Assembly (NCBI GenBank): GCA_934230115.1
Contig: CAKQEI010000035.1
Span: 1 to 26,407, forward strand
DNA: 26,407 bases
Reading direction: 5' to 3'
Origin: an uncultured Prevotella sp.
Lineage (GTDB): Bacteria; Bacteroidota; Bacteroidia; Bacteroidales; Bacteroidaceae
The notes beneath the pieces are model-generated. The model worked only from the letters and a program-made list of their open reading frames with translations, had not been told where the DNA came from and searched no databases. Below, one piece after another: positions 25,681-26,407 of this stretch (position 1 is its first letter; each line of letters begins with the position of its first letter). The position numbers were made by a program, and so were the translations under genes.

Positions 25681-25903
25681 GGCACGTGTAAAGTATCATG
25701 CTGCTGTCACGGGACTGTACACATCTAATGATGGTATCCAAACGTATCGCCCTCTTTGGTCTGATTTAGCCAAGGAGCACTGGGCGCAAGTTTATCGTAC
25801 CACAGGTACTCCATGTAGTTGCTGGATGTGCCAAGGTGAAAGTTACAATCGCCTGGAGGCAAAACGTGAGATGAGAAGAATCTTGAAAGAGGAGGATGTG
25901 TAA
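25628..25903 (+). CDS. small basic protein with C-x-C-x-x-C motif, unknown function
   Basis: This 91-residue protein has a very basic N-terminus (EKRTRQWRRRQAARVFKARV) and a conserved-looking C-terminal block, TGTPCSCWMCQGESYNR, followed by a charged helix. Three cysteines in C-S-C-W-M-C could bind zinc, and the Arg-rich start suggests nucleic-acid contact. Similar short proteins with a 'TPCSCxMC' core occur widely in bacteria without assigned function, to my recollection. There is no signal peptide. The start at 25628 is preceded by AAAGAAAGAGACG, a fair ribosome-binding site. It has its own terminator just downstream, so it forms a single-gene unit next to mobile DNA. Confidence 0.7.
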   Translation: MEKRTRQWRRRQAARVFKARVKYHAAVTGLYTSNDGIQTYRPLWSDLAKEHWAQVYRTTGTPCSCWMCQGESYNRLEAKREMRRILKEEDV

Positions 25904-25910
25904 GAGAAAT

Positions 25911-25946
25911 CGGCTGGTATTCTATATGGATGAATGCCAGCCGTTT
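25911..25946 (+). terminator. intrinsic terminator, T-tract interrupted by the mobile element
   Basis: CGGCTGGTATTC (25911-25922) pairs with GAATGCCAGCCG (25932-25943; one G-T pair) over a 9-base loop. Only TTT follows before the inverted repeat of the element starts, suggesting the insertion landed in or right after the T tract. Confidence 0.8.
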
Positions 25947-26332
25947 CCTGACTTCGTCATTGCGTCACCCAAAAATCTTTGTCAAAGAGTTTCGCGATTT
26001 TTTGATGCCTTGCCATCAACATGGTTTGCGTATAAACCTCCTTGTTCAAAGGTAGCTTAATTTGTATGGTTGTGATTGTCTTTGCCAATGCAAGCACCTT
26101 GTCTACGCTCATCTTAATCTCTGAAACTTTCAGCATACGTTCCAATTCTTTCATCTTGCCACCGATTTTCTTAACAACAATAACTCCGATATTACCGGAA
26201 CGATGTCTTTTCTTTCTGATAAATATAGTTAAAAAACTTTTTTGTTACCCAAAATTAGGTGACGCAAAGATACAAAACATTGTTTATCAGTTAGTTGTAA
26301 AATACGCATTTTTTGAGTGACGAAGTCAGGAA
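25945..26332. mobile_element. 388-base MITE-like element, internal-deletion derivative of an IS
   Basis: The ends are a perfect 15-base inverted repeat: TTCCTGACTTCGTCA (25945-25959) and TGACGAAGTCAGGAA (26318-26332). A second inverted pair, TTGCGTCACC (25960-25969) and GGTGACGCAA (26258-26267), lies inside. Between them the minus strand encodes an in-frame joint of the first and last parts of a transposase whose stop codon (25957-25959) lies inside the left inverted repeat. A TATCTTTG -7 box (minus, 26272-26265) precedes the remnant. No target-site duplication is obvious. Because both ends are intact, an intact relative elsewhere in the genome might still move it. Confidence 0.75.
25957..26223 (-). 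pseudogene. transposase remnant: N-terminal and C-terminal pieces fused in frame
   Basis: The minus frame reads FIRKKRHRSGNIGVIVV then KKIGGKMKEL, resembling the start of IS1634/IS4-superfamily transposases (a typical start is MFIRKKxxRSG), and then passes directly into KVSEIKMSVDKVLALAKTI and a tail with LPLNKEVYTQTM, IAKLFDKDFW, resembling their extreme C-terminus. All of the catalytic DDE core (several hundred codons) is missing. Where ATG is expected before Phe, the codon is ATA (26224-26226); the first ATG is at 26154, giving only 65 residues. The frame is otherwise open from 26244. Family assignment rests on recalled motif patterns. Confidence 0.6.
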
Positions 26333-26407
26333 GAAGATAAAAATCGGAAAGAGTATTTCCATAAACGCACGATTCAAGGCATCAACACCATAGCCCAAAT
26401 GAAGGAA
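26333..26407. other. right flank of the element, unassigned
   Basis: These 75 bases are open in one plus frame (…KNRKEYFHKRTIQGINTIAQ…, entered after a TGA at 26318-26320) and also in one minus frame, so either could be part of a gene cut by the window edge and possibly interrupted by the element. I recognise neither translation. Confidence 0.3.

Noticed and set aside
26042..26320. 92-residue plus-strand frame inside the mobile element
   Set aside because: It is antisense to the transposase remnant, whose minus frame shows family-like motifs; the plus translation looks like a low-complexity shadow.
1..26407. CRISPR array, tRNA or rRNA genes
   Set aside because: I saw no regularly spaced repeat-spacer series beyond the three 22-base-period sites, whose spacers of 8 bases are far too short, and no cloverleaf-like or rRNA-like sequence.

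Overview
The window looks like a Bacteroidales chromosome, most likely Prevotella or a close relative. Several gene starts are preceded by the phylum's distinctive -7 box (TAnnTTTG), four times with a TTTG- or ATTG-like -33 element 18 bases upstream or nearby. Ribosome-binding sites are weak, and the gene content fits: a Wza/SLBB exporter, a GH29 fucosidase, a DUF4369-type lipoprotein and a TonB-dependent receptor. Identifications come from reading translated sequence for family motifs; no database search was possible.

Layout. (1) 1-367: the left edge is accessory debris, with a fragment of a tyrosine recombinase running off the edge and three direct repeats on an exact 22-base period, followed by a promoter. 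(2) 368-760: a small C_GCAxxG_C_C redox-type protein. (3) 863-4996: an SLBB polysaccharide exporter and a secreted calcineurin-like phosphoesterase, closed by an 18-bp perfect hairpin shared with the convergent next block. (4) 9464-5031, minus strand: dnaX, a UraA-type uracil permease and a secreted GH29 alpha-L-fucosidase. (5) 9577-10309: a DivIC/FtsB-like division protein and an overlapping four-helix membrane protein, divergent from dnaX. (6) 10478-19848: a run of same-strand genes: lipoprotein, dihydroorotase (pyrC), stand-alone MetH reactivation domain, membrane phosphoesterase, PlsC acyltransferase, then a new promoter, a DPM1-type glycosyltransferase and mfd. (7) 19945-23171: a TonB-dependent receptor convergent with a PagL/acyloxyacyl-hydrolase-like outer-membrane protein, with stop codons overlapping. 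(8) 23492-25396: dnaK, with an unusual sigma-54-like promoter candidate and tandem terminator hairpins. (9) 25564-26407: a small CxCxxC protein with its own terminator, then a 388-base MITE-like element made from an IS by internal deletion, then an unassigned flank.

Most of the window is ordinary core genome: replication, repair, pyrimidine synthesis and salvage, envelope lipid and polysaccharide handling, and chaperone. Novelty concentrates at the two edges and in front of dnaK. The best leads are the deletion-derivative IS at 25945-26332, the sigma-54-like element in front of dnaK, the 22-base-period repeat array beside a broken integrase, and the stand-alone MetH activation domain. I did not find a convincing undescribed multi-gene system.
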